Shown in pieces: positions 16,597 through 24,644 of a stretch of DNA of 64,000 bases; the stretch's first letter is position 1, and each line of letters starts with the position of its first letter. The stretch is from Tidjanibacter sp045634145 (GTDB taxonomy: Bacteria; Bacteroidota; Bacteroidia; Bacteroidales; Rikenellaceae): contig JAZQZS010000030.1 of the NCBI GenBank assembly GCA_045634145.1, forward strand, positions 1 through 64,000. The letters run 5' to 3'. The notes under the pieces were generated by a model that worked only from the letters and a program-made list of their open reading frames with translations, had not been told where the DNA came from and did no database searches. Made by a program: the position numbers and the translations under genes.

Positions 16597-16845
16597 CTAC
16601 TCGGTGCAGACAACGATGGTGTTGTACCTCACCTCCACAAAGCCACCCTCAATCTCAATCGCACCACTCTGGCCGTCGGCTGTGACGTAGCCAATCTTGC
16701 CCTCTTCGAGCGAAGAGATGATAGGTGCGTGGCCGGGCAACACCACAAAGGGTGCCTTTGTGCCGGGCAGACTCACCTTGGCCACCTCGCCACAAAACAG
16801 ATCACCGGTGGGGGCCAAAACCCTCAGTCGAATACTCTTTGCCAT
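16597..16845 (-). CDS. atpC: ATP synthase F1 subunit epsilon, short form
   Basis: 82 residues. It contains only the N-terminal beta-sandwich domain (IRLRVLAPTGDLFCGEVAKVSLPGTKAPFVVLPGHAPIIS, with the conserved LPGH and the closing IEGGFVEV). The two-helix C-terminal domain that inhibits ATP hydrolysis in other bacteria is absent. It follows atpD by 27 bp. Confidence 0.93.
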   Translation of the reverse strand: MAKSIRLRVLAPTGDLFCGEVAKVSLPGTKAPFVVLPGHAPIISSLEEGKIGYVTADGQSGAIEIEGGFVEVRYNTIVVCTE

Positions 16846-16872
16846 AGTGTTGGGATTGTTGGGTGGGTAGAA

Positions 16873-18411
16873 TTAGTTATTAGCCTCGGCCCTGCGGAGT
16901 AACTCTTCGCCCTTGGCAATGGCCTGCTCGATAGTGCCCACATTGAGGAACGCAGCCTCGGGCAGATAGTCCACCTCGCCGTCGAGAATCATTCGGAAGC
17001 CCTTGATGGTATCCTCGATCGACACCATCACGCCCTCGACACCCGTAAACTGCTCGGCCACCGAGAAGGGCTGCGAGAGGAATCGCTGCACCCTACGAGC
17101 ACGGTTTACAATCAGTTTATCCTCGTCGGAGAGCTCCTCCATACCGAGAATCGAGATGATATCTTGAAGGTCTTTGTTGCGTTGCAAAATCTGCTTGATG
17201 CGCTGAGCCACCTCGTAGTGCTCCTGACCCACAATGTTGGGGTCGAGGATGCGCGAAGTTGATTCGAGGGGGTCTACCGCGGGATAGATACCCATCTCGG
17301 CAATCTTACGGCTCAACACGGTGGTTGCATCGAGGTGGGTAAAGGTTGTTGCGGGAGCGGGGTCGGTAAGGTCGTCGGCGGGGACATATACTGCCTGCAC
17401 CGAGGTAATCGAGCCGCTCTTGGTCGAGGTGATTCGCTCCTGCATGGCACCCATCTCGGTCGAGAGCGTGGGCTGGTAGCCCACGGCCGAAGGCATACGG
17501 CCCAGCAGAGCCGACACCTCCGAACCCGCCTGGGTAAATCGGAAGATGTTGTCGATAAAGAAGAGGATATCGCGGTTGGTACCTCCGTCGCGGAACGACT
17601 CGGCCACGGTCAGACCCGAGAGTGCCACCGAAGCACGCGCACCGGGAGGCTCGTTCATCTGACCAAAGACAAGGGTTGCTTGCGACTTGGCCAACTCGTT
17701 GTGGTCGATCTTCGAGAGGTCCCAGTCGCCCTGGGCCATACTCTCCTCGAACTCTTTGCCGTAGCGCACCACACCGCTCTCGATCATCTCGCGCAGCAGG
17801 TCGTTACCCTCGCGGGTACGCTCGCCCACACCGGCAAATACCGAGTAGCCGCCCAACTTCTTGGCCACATTGCGGATAAGCTCCATAATGAGCACCGTTT
17901 TGCCCACACCTGCACCACCAAAGAGGCCGATTTTGCCACCCTTGACGTAGGGCTCCAACAGGTCGATAACCTTGATGCCCGTGTAGAGCACCTCCTGCGA
18001 GGTGGTCAGCTCCTCGAACTTGGGGGCGTCGCGGTGGATGGGCAGAGCTCCCTCGGCCGAGAGAGCGCCAATGCCGTCGATAGGCTCGCCGATGACGTTC
18101 ATCAGTCGTCCCTTGATCTGTTCGCCACTGGGCATTTTGATTGGCGAGTAGTGCGACACGGCCACAGCTCCGCGACTCAGACCGTCGGTCGAGTCCATTG
18201 CCACGGCGCGCACGCTGCTTTCGCCTATGTGTTGTTGGATTTCGCAGATGAGTGTTCTGCCGTCGGGACGCACAATCTCGATGGCGTCGTGAATTGCGGG
18301 GAGTTCCACCTTGGCACCTTCGCCGGCGGCATTCTGAAAACATACGTCGATTACGGGGCCGATAATCTGAATCACTCGGCCGCTAATCGTTTGAAGTCTC
18401 TCCTTTGTCAT
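16873..18411 (-). CDS. atpD: ATP synthase F1 subunit beta
   Basis: 512 residues from ATG 18411 (MTKERLQTI); the frame continues upstream, but those codons cover the promoter. Catalytic subunit: P-loop GGAGVGKTV, catalytic GERTREGNDL (Glu/Arg region), and conserved LFFIDNIFRFTQAGSEVSALLGRMPSAVGYQPTL segments. It is about 40 residues longer than E. coli AtpD through a middle insertion. First gene of the operon. Confidence 0.98.
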   Translation of the reverse strand: MTKERLQTISGRVIQIIGPVIDVCFQNAAGEGAKVELPAIHDAIEIVRPDGRTLICEIQQHIGESSVRAVAMDSTDGLSRGAVAVSHYSPIKMPSGEQIKGRLMNVIGEPIDGIGALSAEGALPIHRDAPKFEELTTSQEVLYTGIKVIDLLEPYVKGGKIGLFGGAGVGKTVLIMELIRNVAKKLGGYSVFAGVGERTREGNDLLREMIESGVVRYGKEFEESMAQGDWDLSKIDHNELAKSQATLVFGQMNEPPGARASVALSGLTVAESFRDGGTNRDILFFIDNIFRFTQAGSEVSALLGRMPSAVGYQPTLSTEMGAMQERITSTKSGSITSVQAVYVPADDLTDPAPATTFTHLDATTVLSRKIAEMGIYPAVDPLESTSRILDPNIVGQEHYEVAQRIKQILQRNKDLQDIISILGMEELSDEDKLIVNRARRVQRFLSQPFSVAEQFTGVEGVMVSIEDTIKGFRMILDGEVDYLPEAAFLNVGTIEQAIAKGEELLRRAEANN

Positions 18412-18443
18412 AATGGTAAAGGGTGGTTTTAGTGCGTAGTTTA

Positions 18444-18474
18444 CAAATGTAGGGATTTTTTTCGGATTTGCAAT
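18444..18474 (-). promoter_or_regulatory. Promoter of the ATP synthase operon
   Basis: On the minus strand: ATTG (18471-18474; one mismatch to TTTG), 19-nt spacer, TACATTTG (18444-18451, perfect). It lies about 30 bp upstream of the atpD ATG. Confidence 0.7.
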
Positions 18475-18582
18475 AGCCCAGCCAAAACAAGGCGGGCCCC
18501 GCCACCAAAGTCCACTAACCTCGGATTTCCCCTTGCTCCCTACCCCCATTTGTAGTTATGGGCAAATTTTCCTGAAAAAATG

Positions 18583-18614
18583 TTTGCATTTTCCTTTCTG
18601 TTTTGTTAATTTTG
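18583..18614 (+). promoter_or_regulatory. Promoter of the metalloprotease-lipoprotein pair
   Basis: TTTG (18583-18586), 20-nt spacer, TAATTTTG (18607-18614): a perfect consensus match, about 44 bp before the ATG at 18658. Confidence 0.8.
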
Positions 18615-18657
18615 ATGCGACATTTATTCTATTAACCTTTTTAACATCGTAACCAAA

Positions 18658-20301
18658 ATGAAAAAAGGCATGTTTTTGGCGATTACTATCGCCGCATTAG
18701 CCATTTGGTCGTGTAGTAATACCGGATGGCAAGAAGACGTAATGAATGTTGAACCACAACCACAGACGACCTCGACAATCGAGGGTGTGAAAGTACCGAA
18801 CCCTTATTCGGTCGAGGCTATGAAGGCCGCCTGCGATGTCCTCTATCCCACTACCCGTACCGAAGGTAGTATTTCAGATGAAGTTATTGTTGCAACCCAC
18901 ATTTATGCAAGATTCCTACCTGCCGACAAAGAGCAGATGGACTATCTGCTCGACACAGGTTGGGAACTTTTCAACTATCCTCTCGATGTGGAGTTTGATT
19001 ACGACCCTTCGGAATATCACGACCCTTCGTTGCCTGATGATCAAATCACCTGGCAGTATACTGTCATTCCTATTGACACCACACTCCCCACAGATATTAC
19101 CTATGAGATTTTGGAGGAGTGTTATATTCCCGACGATGATGAAGAAACTGAGATTGAAACTACAGCTGGCACTATTGACATAGCCGCCATAGAGGCCGTA
19201 TCGGTTAATTATGCCGAAACTGGCGTAATGGACCCAGCAGCGTCAACAATGGCTCTGGCAAGACATACTTACACCGGCACTATTACGGTTGATGGATATC
19301 CAGTTGAGGGTATTAAGGTAAGAATTGTGGGACTATTATTGTCCTCTACAACTACGACCAACGCCAATGGCACATACTCCATCTCCGGACGTTTGGGAAC
19401 ATCTCCCAAAACAGAAATTTGTTTTGTCAACCATGCCAACTACATTGCGTTTGGATATAACCACAATTTAGACTTACCATCAAAAGTAAATATCGGCACA
19501 TCCAGAAGCATAAATTTTACTAGTCAAAATAATACTAAAGGTTGGATTCTGAGTCATATGAATCGTGCAACCAATATGTTTTACGACCGATGTGCTGAGT
19601 TGGGCCTAACCCTTCCTCCATTTAATTTAAGAATGTGGTCTATTCCATATTTTGAAGGAGCAAGTTGCCCAATGTTTTCCCATGGAACCAGTTTTTACAT
19701 CAGTAGCGTAAATAGATATGCCACTGGATGCATAAAAGATAGGGTGATAGCCAACCTCTTAGAGCGGGCTATAAGAAATCTACTATACAAGTTTGGACCC
19801 GATATTTGTTTGTGTGATATAAATGACAATAGACGTGTTATATATCAGCATGTGTTTCACGAACTTGCTCATGCCTCACATTTTAGATGCATATTCAATG
19901 ATGCTCAATGGTGGGCTGATGTAATTGATTACGAATTGGAGTGTATATTGGCGAGTGGTTTTGAAGATATATATGGTACACCTAACACGCCCAACAACGA
20001 GCATTGTGGCGTGGCTGAAATGTGGGCTCATGCAGTAGGAAACATCTTTTACAAAGAGTTATATGAGCGTGTAGATATAAGAGAGTCACAATCAACATAT
20101 CCTCCAAGAGAGGATGGCCCATACTGGTTTAGGCCCGAAATAATATGGGATTTGTATCTAGCAGGGATTCCCCTAACAACATTAGAAGGAGGGCTCACTC
20201 GATACACAAACTCTATACAAACATACAAACAAATTCTACTCTCTCGCTATCCACAATATTCTTATGAGATAAATCAAATTTTTACTCGCCATGGTTTTTA
20301 A
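18658..20301 (+). CDS. Surface lipoprotein with HExxH metalloprotease motif
   Basis: 547 residues. Lipoprotein signal with lipobox ending at Cys19 (ALAIWSC). Residues about 203-245 look like a carboxypeptidase-regulatory-type beta-sandwich (TGTITVDGYPVEGIKVRIVG, then NANGTYSISG). The C-terminal half has HELAH at 401-405 and a downstream Glu in VAEMWAHAVG (Glu454), consistent with a zinc peptidase of the HExxH...E type. It is likely exported and lipid-anchored in the envelope. Substrate unknown. It overlaps the next lipoprotein gene by 11 bp, so the two products probably act together. Confidence 0.72.
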   Translation: MKKGMFLAITIAALAIWSCSNTGWQEDVMNVEPQPQTTSTIEGVKVPNPYSVEAMKAACDVLYPTTRTEGSISDEVIVATHIYARFLPADKEQMDYLLDTGWELFNYPLDVEFDYDPSEYHDPSLPDDQITWQYTVIPIDTTLPTDITYEILEECYIPDDDEETEIETTAGTIDIAAIEAVSVNYAETGVMDPAASTMALARHTYTGTITVDGYPVEGIKVRIVGLLLSSTTTTNANGTYSISGRLGTSPKTEICFVNHANYIAFGYNHNLDLPSKVNIGTSRSINFTSQNNTKGWILSHMNRATNMFYDRCAELGLTLPPFNLRMWSIPYFEGASCPMFSHGTSFYISSVNRYATGCIKDRVIANLLERAIRNLLYKFGPDICLCDINDNRRVIYQHVFHELAHASHFRCIFNDAQWWADVIDYELECILASGFEDIYGTPNTPNNEHCGVAEMWAHAVGNIFYKELYERVDIRESQSTYPPREDGPYWFRPEIIWDLYLAGIPLTTLEGGLTRYTNSIQTYKQILLSRYPQYSYEINQIFTRHGF

Positions 20302-20893
20302 GTTGATCAAGTACATTGTTGCTATCGCAACGTCGTTATCGCTATGTTCTTGCGGGGATGCTTTTGAGCAAATGTTTATGAATGTGTTTCCATACATTGC
20401 TGGTGGAACAGTAAGACCTCACGACACCTATTTGGCCACTTGGGAAATAGAGAACAAAACATCTCGACCAATAGAGATTATGGTGGAACGTAGAGAGCTT
20501 ATGCATGGAGAATGGATATATGGAGGTTCCTACCTATACGATTTACCTATTGGCCAAGCCATTCCTATCAATTACACATCAAGCTACGCCAACGAAAAGG
20601 AGTTTGAATCAAAACAAAACACCCAACCCACCCATATAGACGATCGAGTTCTGTTGTACGACAGAGAGAGTCGAGAGTTGATCTTTATGATGGATTACGA
20701 CTTTTTGGCAACCCCAGGCTTGTGGACAGCAAGATGGCAGGAAGATCCCGTGCCAGGCGACTACTTATACCAACGAAGCCTGTTCAAAGAGAAGCCAGAA
20801 TGGGTGGACGACGATAAGTACACCTTCATCTATTGGACCTTTACGCTCACCGATGAACACTTGGCCGAGTATGCAGCCGGCAAAAATCAATAG
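20291..20893 (+). CDS. Small lipoprotein partner of the metalloprotease-like protein
   Basis: 200 residues. Signal peptide with lipobox LCSC (Cys about 21). The remainder has alternating beta-like segments (YLATWEIENKTSRPIEIMVERR, GQAIPINYTSSYA) and no motif I recognise. ATG 20291 overlaps the upstream gene by 11 bp, implying coupled translation. It is followed by a strong terminator. Confidence 0.68.
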   Translation: MVFKLIKYIVAIATSLSLCSCGDAFEQMFMNVFPYIAGGTVRPHDTYLATWEIENKTSRPIEIMVERRELMHGEWIYGGSYLYDLPIGQAIPINYTSSYANEKEFESKQNTQPTHIDDRVLLYDRESRELIFMMDYDFLATPGLWTARWQEDPVPGDYLYQRSLFKEKPEWVDDDKYTFIYWTFTLTDEHLAEYAAGKNQ

Positions 20894-20927
20894 GCAGAAT
20901 AGTTAAAGGGCCTTACACTTAAAATCA

Positions 20928-20962
20928 AAGGGGTTGTCCAACAAGTCTGTGGACAACCCCTT
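20928..20962 (+). terminator. Terminator after the lipoprotein pair
   Basis: AAGGGGTTGTCC / GGACAACCCCTT, a perfect 12-bp stem with an 11-nt loop, followed by ATTTATTGTT. Confidence 0.85.
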
Positions 20963-21002
20963 ATTTATTGTTCCGCTCGGACTACCCTTGCGGCACAATA
21001 GA

Positions 21003-21974
21003 CTATTTAATAAATACCTCTAACAGTCGGCCCTTGCCTTTGAGCACAATGTCGGTGGCCTCGGCAGGAATCAAAACCGTTTCGAGAGCCTTAACTCGTT
21101 CACTCTCGCCACAACCCGTAATGGTCACCTCGCCCTCCACGCACATATAGGCCACAAAGCTATCCAAGGGGGCGTAGTCCAACTCGATAGTGCCGTCGAT
21201 GGCTATCAGATTGACCGTAAACTGCTCACACGAGATAAGCTCCTCGGCCGAGCCCGTCTTGGGGTGTTTGGTGATGCGCAATCCGCCCTGAGGCTCGAGC
21301 CTCACCACCTGAGAAGCCAGATCGAGGTGCAACTCGCGGGGTTTGCCGTCCACATCGGCCCTGTTCCAGTCGAAAATACGGTAGGTAATATCGGAGCTCT
21401 CCTGCACCTCGGCCACAACCACTCCGCTACCAATCGAGTGGACCGTGCCGGCAGGAATCATAAAGGCGTCGCCCTTAGCCACAGCAATGCGGTTGAGGTA
21501 GTTCTCGATAGTGCCGCTCTCGACAGCCTCATCGAACTCCTCGGGAGTAAGCGTGCGATTCCAATCGAGGTAGATGTAGCTATCGGGAGCCGCATCGACC
21601 ACATACCACATCTCGGTCTTACCCCTCAGCCCCTCCTCGGCCACAAAGTCGTCGGTGGGGTGCACCTGCACCGAGAGCTGCTGGTGGCTGTCGATAAATT
21701 TGAGCAGCAGTGGAAACTCCAAGCCAAAGCGCTCATAGACCTTGTCGCCCACAAGCTCGCCCATATAGACCTCTGTCAGTTCGCCGATGTCGTTCGAGCG
21801 GAGCATACCGCTTGCCACAACCGACTCGCGGCCCGCAAGTCCCGATAGCTCCCAGCTCTCGCCCACCGATGAGGGGTTGATACCCTTGGCAGGTTTCTTG
21901 CCCGCTGCCACAAGGCGACTTCCGCCCCAGAGGACCTCTTTAAGTTGTGGTTTGAATTTGAGTGGATATAACAT
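21003..21974 (-). CDS. manA: Mannose-6-phosphate isomerase, class I
   Basis: 323 residues, typical of the short class I/YvyI-like forms. It interconverts mannose-6-P and fructose-6-P in the cytoplasm. Start MLYPLKFKPQLKEVLWGG; zinc-binding segments QVHPTDDFV, KTEMWYVV and PAGTVHSIGSG are present. It stands alone, with no partner gene, divergent from the ABC exporter. Confidence 0.92.
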   Translation of the reverse strand: MLYPLKFKPQLKEVLWGGSRLVAAGKKPAKGINPSSVGESWELSGLAGRESVVASGMLRSNDIGELTEVYMGELVGDKVYERFGLEFPLLLKFIDSHQQLSVQVHPTDDFVAEEGLRGKTEMWYVVDAAPDSYIYLDWNRTLTPEEFDEAVESGTIENYLNRIAVAKGDAFMIPAGTVHSIGSGVVVAEVQESSDITYRIFDWNRADVDGKPRELHLDLASQVVRLEPQGGLRITKHPKTGSAEELISCEQFTVNLIAIDGTIELDYAPLDSFVAYMCVEGEVTITGCGESERVKALETVLIPAEATDIVLKGKGRLLEVFIK

Positions 21975-22165
21975 AGTGTGGTTGTTGTTCGTATTTAAGT
22001 ATGCAAATAACGTAAAAAATTTTCAAATATGTATACACCCGATGGTCAAAAAGCCCACCATTGCTCTGTTATTTGTTCGCCAAATGTGGTTTTTTATCTC
22101 TGCCACGGACAACTATCGGAATAAATTGCTACTTTTGTGTTGATATCAACGTATAGATAAAGACT

Positions 22166-23122
22166 ATGGACACATTTCTGAAAGTCGAAAATATCACCAA
22201 GCAATTTGCGGGCCACACCGCGCTTGATGACGTATCTTTGGAGATTCCACGAGGCAGTGTTTACGGACTGCTGGGCCCCAATGGTGCCGGCAAGACCACC
22301 CTCATCCGAATCATCAACCGCATCACTGCACCCGACAAAGGTCGAGTGCTCTTCAACGGCCACCTGCTCGCCCCCGAGGATGTAGCCCACATCGGCTACC
22401 TGCCCGAGGAGCGCGGACTCTACAAAACAATGAAGGTGGGCGAACAAGCCATCTACTTTGCGCAGCTCAAAGGGCTCTCGCGCCCCGAGGCCATTGCACG
22501 CCTGAAAAAGTGGTTTGTGAAGTTCGGCATCGAGGGTTGGTGGAACAAGAAGGTGAGCGAGCTGAGCAAGGGTATGGCCCAGAAGATTCAGTTCATTGTA
22601 ACCATTCTCCACGAACCCGAACTGCTCATCTTCGATGAGCCTTTCAGCGGCTTCGACCCCATCAACGCCAACCTGCTCAAAAACGAGATTTTGGAGCTGA
22701 GGGACAAGGGCGCCACGGTCATCTTCTCAACCCACAATATGTCGTCGGTGGAGGAGGTGTGCGACCACATCACCCTCATCAACAAGTCGAAAAACATCCT
22801 TAGCGGCTCGCTCGACGAGGTGCGTCGCGCCCACGGAGGCAACATCTTCGAGGTAGACTTCCGCGGCTCGCGCGAGGAGCTTGTGGCCCGACTCGGCTCG
22901 GCACCCTGCACCCTGCTCGACGCTTCGCTTAGCGACGACGAGGCTCTGGACAAACACAGCTCGGCCATCAAGCTCCACATCCCCACCGACAGCGACATTC
23001 GCCCCATCGTGGGAGTGATCAACGAGGCGGTGGAGTTGCGCTCGTTCCGCGAGATTATTCCAAGTATGAACGATGTATTCATCCAGGCGGTGGCCAAACA
23101 CTCGGCTGCCCAACAAAAATAG
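22166..23122 (+). CDS. ABC transporter ATP-binding protein (NatA-like)
   Basis: 318 residues. Walker A GPNGAGKTT (about 37-45), signature LSKGMAQKIQ, Walker B LLIFDEP, and a C-terminal ~80-residue extension typical of NatA/CcmA-like exporters. It forms a two-gene operon with the permease, which starts 12 bp downstream. A perfect -7 box TACTTTTG is present at 22130-22137, without a good -33. The substrate cannot be told from sequence; Na+ or drug export are the usual annotations. Confidence 0.9.
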   Translation: MDTFLKVENITKQFAGHTALDDVSLEIPRGSVYGLLGPNGAGKTTLIRIINRITAPDKGRVLFNGHLLAPEDVAHIGYLPEERGLYKTMKVGEQAIYFAQLKGLSRPEAIARLKKWFVKFGIEGWWNKKVSELSKGMAQKIQFIVTILHEPELLIFDEPFSGFDPINANLLKNEILELRDKGATVIFSTHNMSSVEEVCDHITLINKSKNILSGSLDEVRRAHGGNIFEVDFRGSREELVARLGSAPCTLLDASLSDDEALDKHSSAIKLHIPTDSDIRPIVGVINEAVELRSFREIIPSMNDVFIQAVAKHSAAQQK

Positions 23123-23134
23123 CACACAACGAGT

Positions 23135-24448
23135 ATGGGAAAAGTTAGAATCATAGCCGCCCGTGAGTTCAACGAGCGAGTAAGGAAAAAAAGCTTTATC
23201 ATCACCACCCTTCTGATGCCGCTCTTTTTTGTGGCACTGATGTTTGTGCCTGCGCTGATGATGAACATCAAGAGCGACGATACCAAGGAGGTGATTGTGG
23301 TAGACCAGAGCGGACTGATTGGCGACCGCCTGCAACCCGACGGTCAGCTCACTTTTTCGCCCTCGGAGAGGTCGTTCGAGGAGCTGAGGGAGGCCGACAA
23401 CGAGGTCTTTGGCATCTTGGTTGTGGGCGAGGATATTGCCACCAACCCCTCCAATCTGCAACTCTTTGCCTACGAGTCGTCGACTATCAACATCGAGTCG
23501 GCCATCACCGAGCAGGTGCGTACCATCATCGAGGCCGAGAAGCTCAAAGCCTACAATATCGAGGATATCGACGCCATTCTGGCGGCCATCAAGACCCCCG
23601 TTAGTATTCAGGTCAAACAGCTCAACGAGAGTGGCGAGGCTAAGGACAGCTCGTCGATTCTGAACATTGCGCTGGCCTACATCTTCGGCTTCCTGATCTA
23701 TATGTTTGTATTCCTGTATGGCAATATGGTTTTGCAGGGCGTGATTGAGGAGAAGAGCACCAAGGTTATGGAGGTGATGGTTTCGAGCGTGAAACCCTTC
23801 CAGCTGATGATGGGTAAGATTTTGGGTATTGCCTCGGTGGCAGTTACCCAGTTTGCCATCTGGGTTGCCTTTATTCTGATTATCGGCTCGGCTGCCATGG
23901 GCCTTATTGGCGGCAGCGAGGCCCTTGCGGCTGTTCAGAGCGGTGCTGCGGTAGACACTTCGGCCTTGGGCATTTCGATCGATAGCGAGCTTGCGTCGAT
24001 TCTCTCGACCGTTACTGCTCCCGACTACCTGCTGAGGATTTTGGGCGGATTTTTGATTTACTTTGTGGGTGGCTACCTGCTCTATGCGGCAATGTTTGCG
24101 GCTGTGGGCAGCGCTGTGGACAACGAGAAAGACACCCAGAACCTCCAACTGCCTATCACTATTCCTCTGATGCTGGGTATTTTTGTTATGCTGAGCGCAA
24201 TGCAGGAGCCCCACGGCCCTCTGGCGTTCTGGTTTAGTATGATACCCTTCACGTCGCCCATTGTTATGATGGTGCGCCTACCCTATGGCGTTCCCGGCTG
24301 GGAGTTGGCCTTGTCGGTGGGCTTGCTGGTGCTGACGTTTGTGGGTATGGTGTGGCTTGCGGGCAAGATCTACCGCGTGGGCGTATTTATGTACGGCAAG
24401 AAACCCACCTTCCGCGAACTGCTCAAATGGGCGAGATATAAGTACTAA
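23135..24448 (+). CDS. ABC-2 type transporter permease (NatB-like)
   Basis: 437 residues. N-terminal membrane helix (IITTLLMPLFFVALMFVPALMM), a ~150-residue extracytoplasmic domain, then five or more helices in the C-terminal half (for example AYIFGFLIYMFVFLYGN, QFAIWVAFILIIGSAAMGLIGG). The VLQGVIEEKSTKVMEVMVSSVKPFQLMMGKILG segment is the ABC-2/NatB signature. Partner of the upstream ATPase. Confidence 0.9.
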   Translation: MGKVRIIAAREFNERVRKKSFIITTLLMPLFFVALMFVPALMMNIKSDDTKEVIVVDQSGLIGDRLQPDGQLTFSPSERSFEELREADNEVFGILVVGEDIATNPSNLQLFAYESSTINIESAITEQVRTIIEAEKLKAYNIEDIDAILAAIKTPVSIQVKQLNESGEAKDSSSILNIALAYIFGFLIYMFVFLYGNMVLQGVIEEKSTKVMEVMVSSVKPFQLMMGKILGIASVAVTQFAIWVAFILIIGSAAMGLIGGSEALAAVQSGAAVDTSALGISIDSELASILSTVTAPDYLLRILGGFLIYFVGGYLLYAAMFAAVGSAVDNEKDTQNLQLPITIPLMLGIFVMLSAMQEPHGPLAFWFSMIPFTSPIVMMVRLPYGVPGWELALSVGLLVLTFVGMVWLAGKIYRVGVFMYGKKPTFRELLKWARYKY

Positions 24449-24481
24449 GTTGAGAGTTCAAAGTTGAAAGTTGAAAGTTAG

Positions 24482-24503
24482 GGGGCTCCTCAATAGGAGC
24501 CCC
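24482..24503 (+). terminator. Terminator of the ABC exporter operon
   Basis: GGGGCTCCT / AGGAGCCCC with a 4-nt loop, then TTATTTG. It is preceded by short direct repeats of AAAGTTG (24450-24480). Confidence 0.8.
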
Positions 24504-24584
24504 TTATTTGTCCTATAACTCTTATTTCTCTTATTACTCCTATAAGCCCCTAAACTCCCTATCCCCCCCACCCCACAAAAAGAG

Positions 24585-24620
24585 AAAGTCCCGAGAGCTT
24601 TGAAAAACTCTCGGGACTTT
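24585..24620 (-). terminator. Terminator of the fimbrial locus (bidirectional)
   Basis: AAAGTCCCGAGAG / CTCTCGGGACTTT, 13-bp perfect stem, 10-nt loop. T-rich on both sides, so it can serve the minus-strand fimbrial operon and back up the exporter terminator. Confidence 0.8.
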
Positions 24621-24644
24621 TTGTAGTATTACGCCGTTGGGGTG

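Noticed and set aside
24450..24480. Short AAAGTTG direct repeats after the ABC exporter
   Set aside because: Simple low-complexity sequence beside a terminator; no sign of function.
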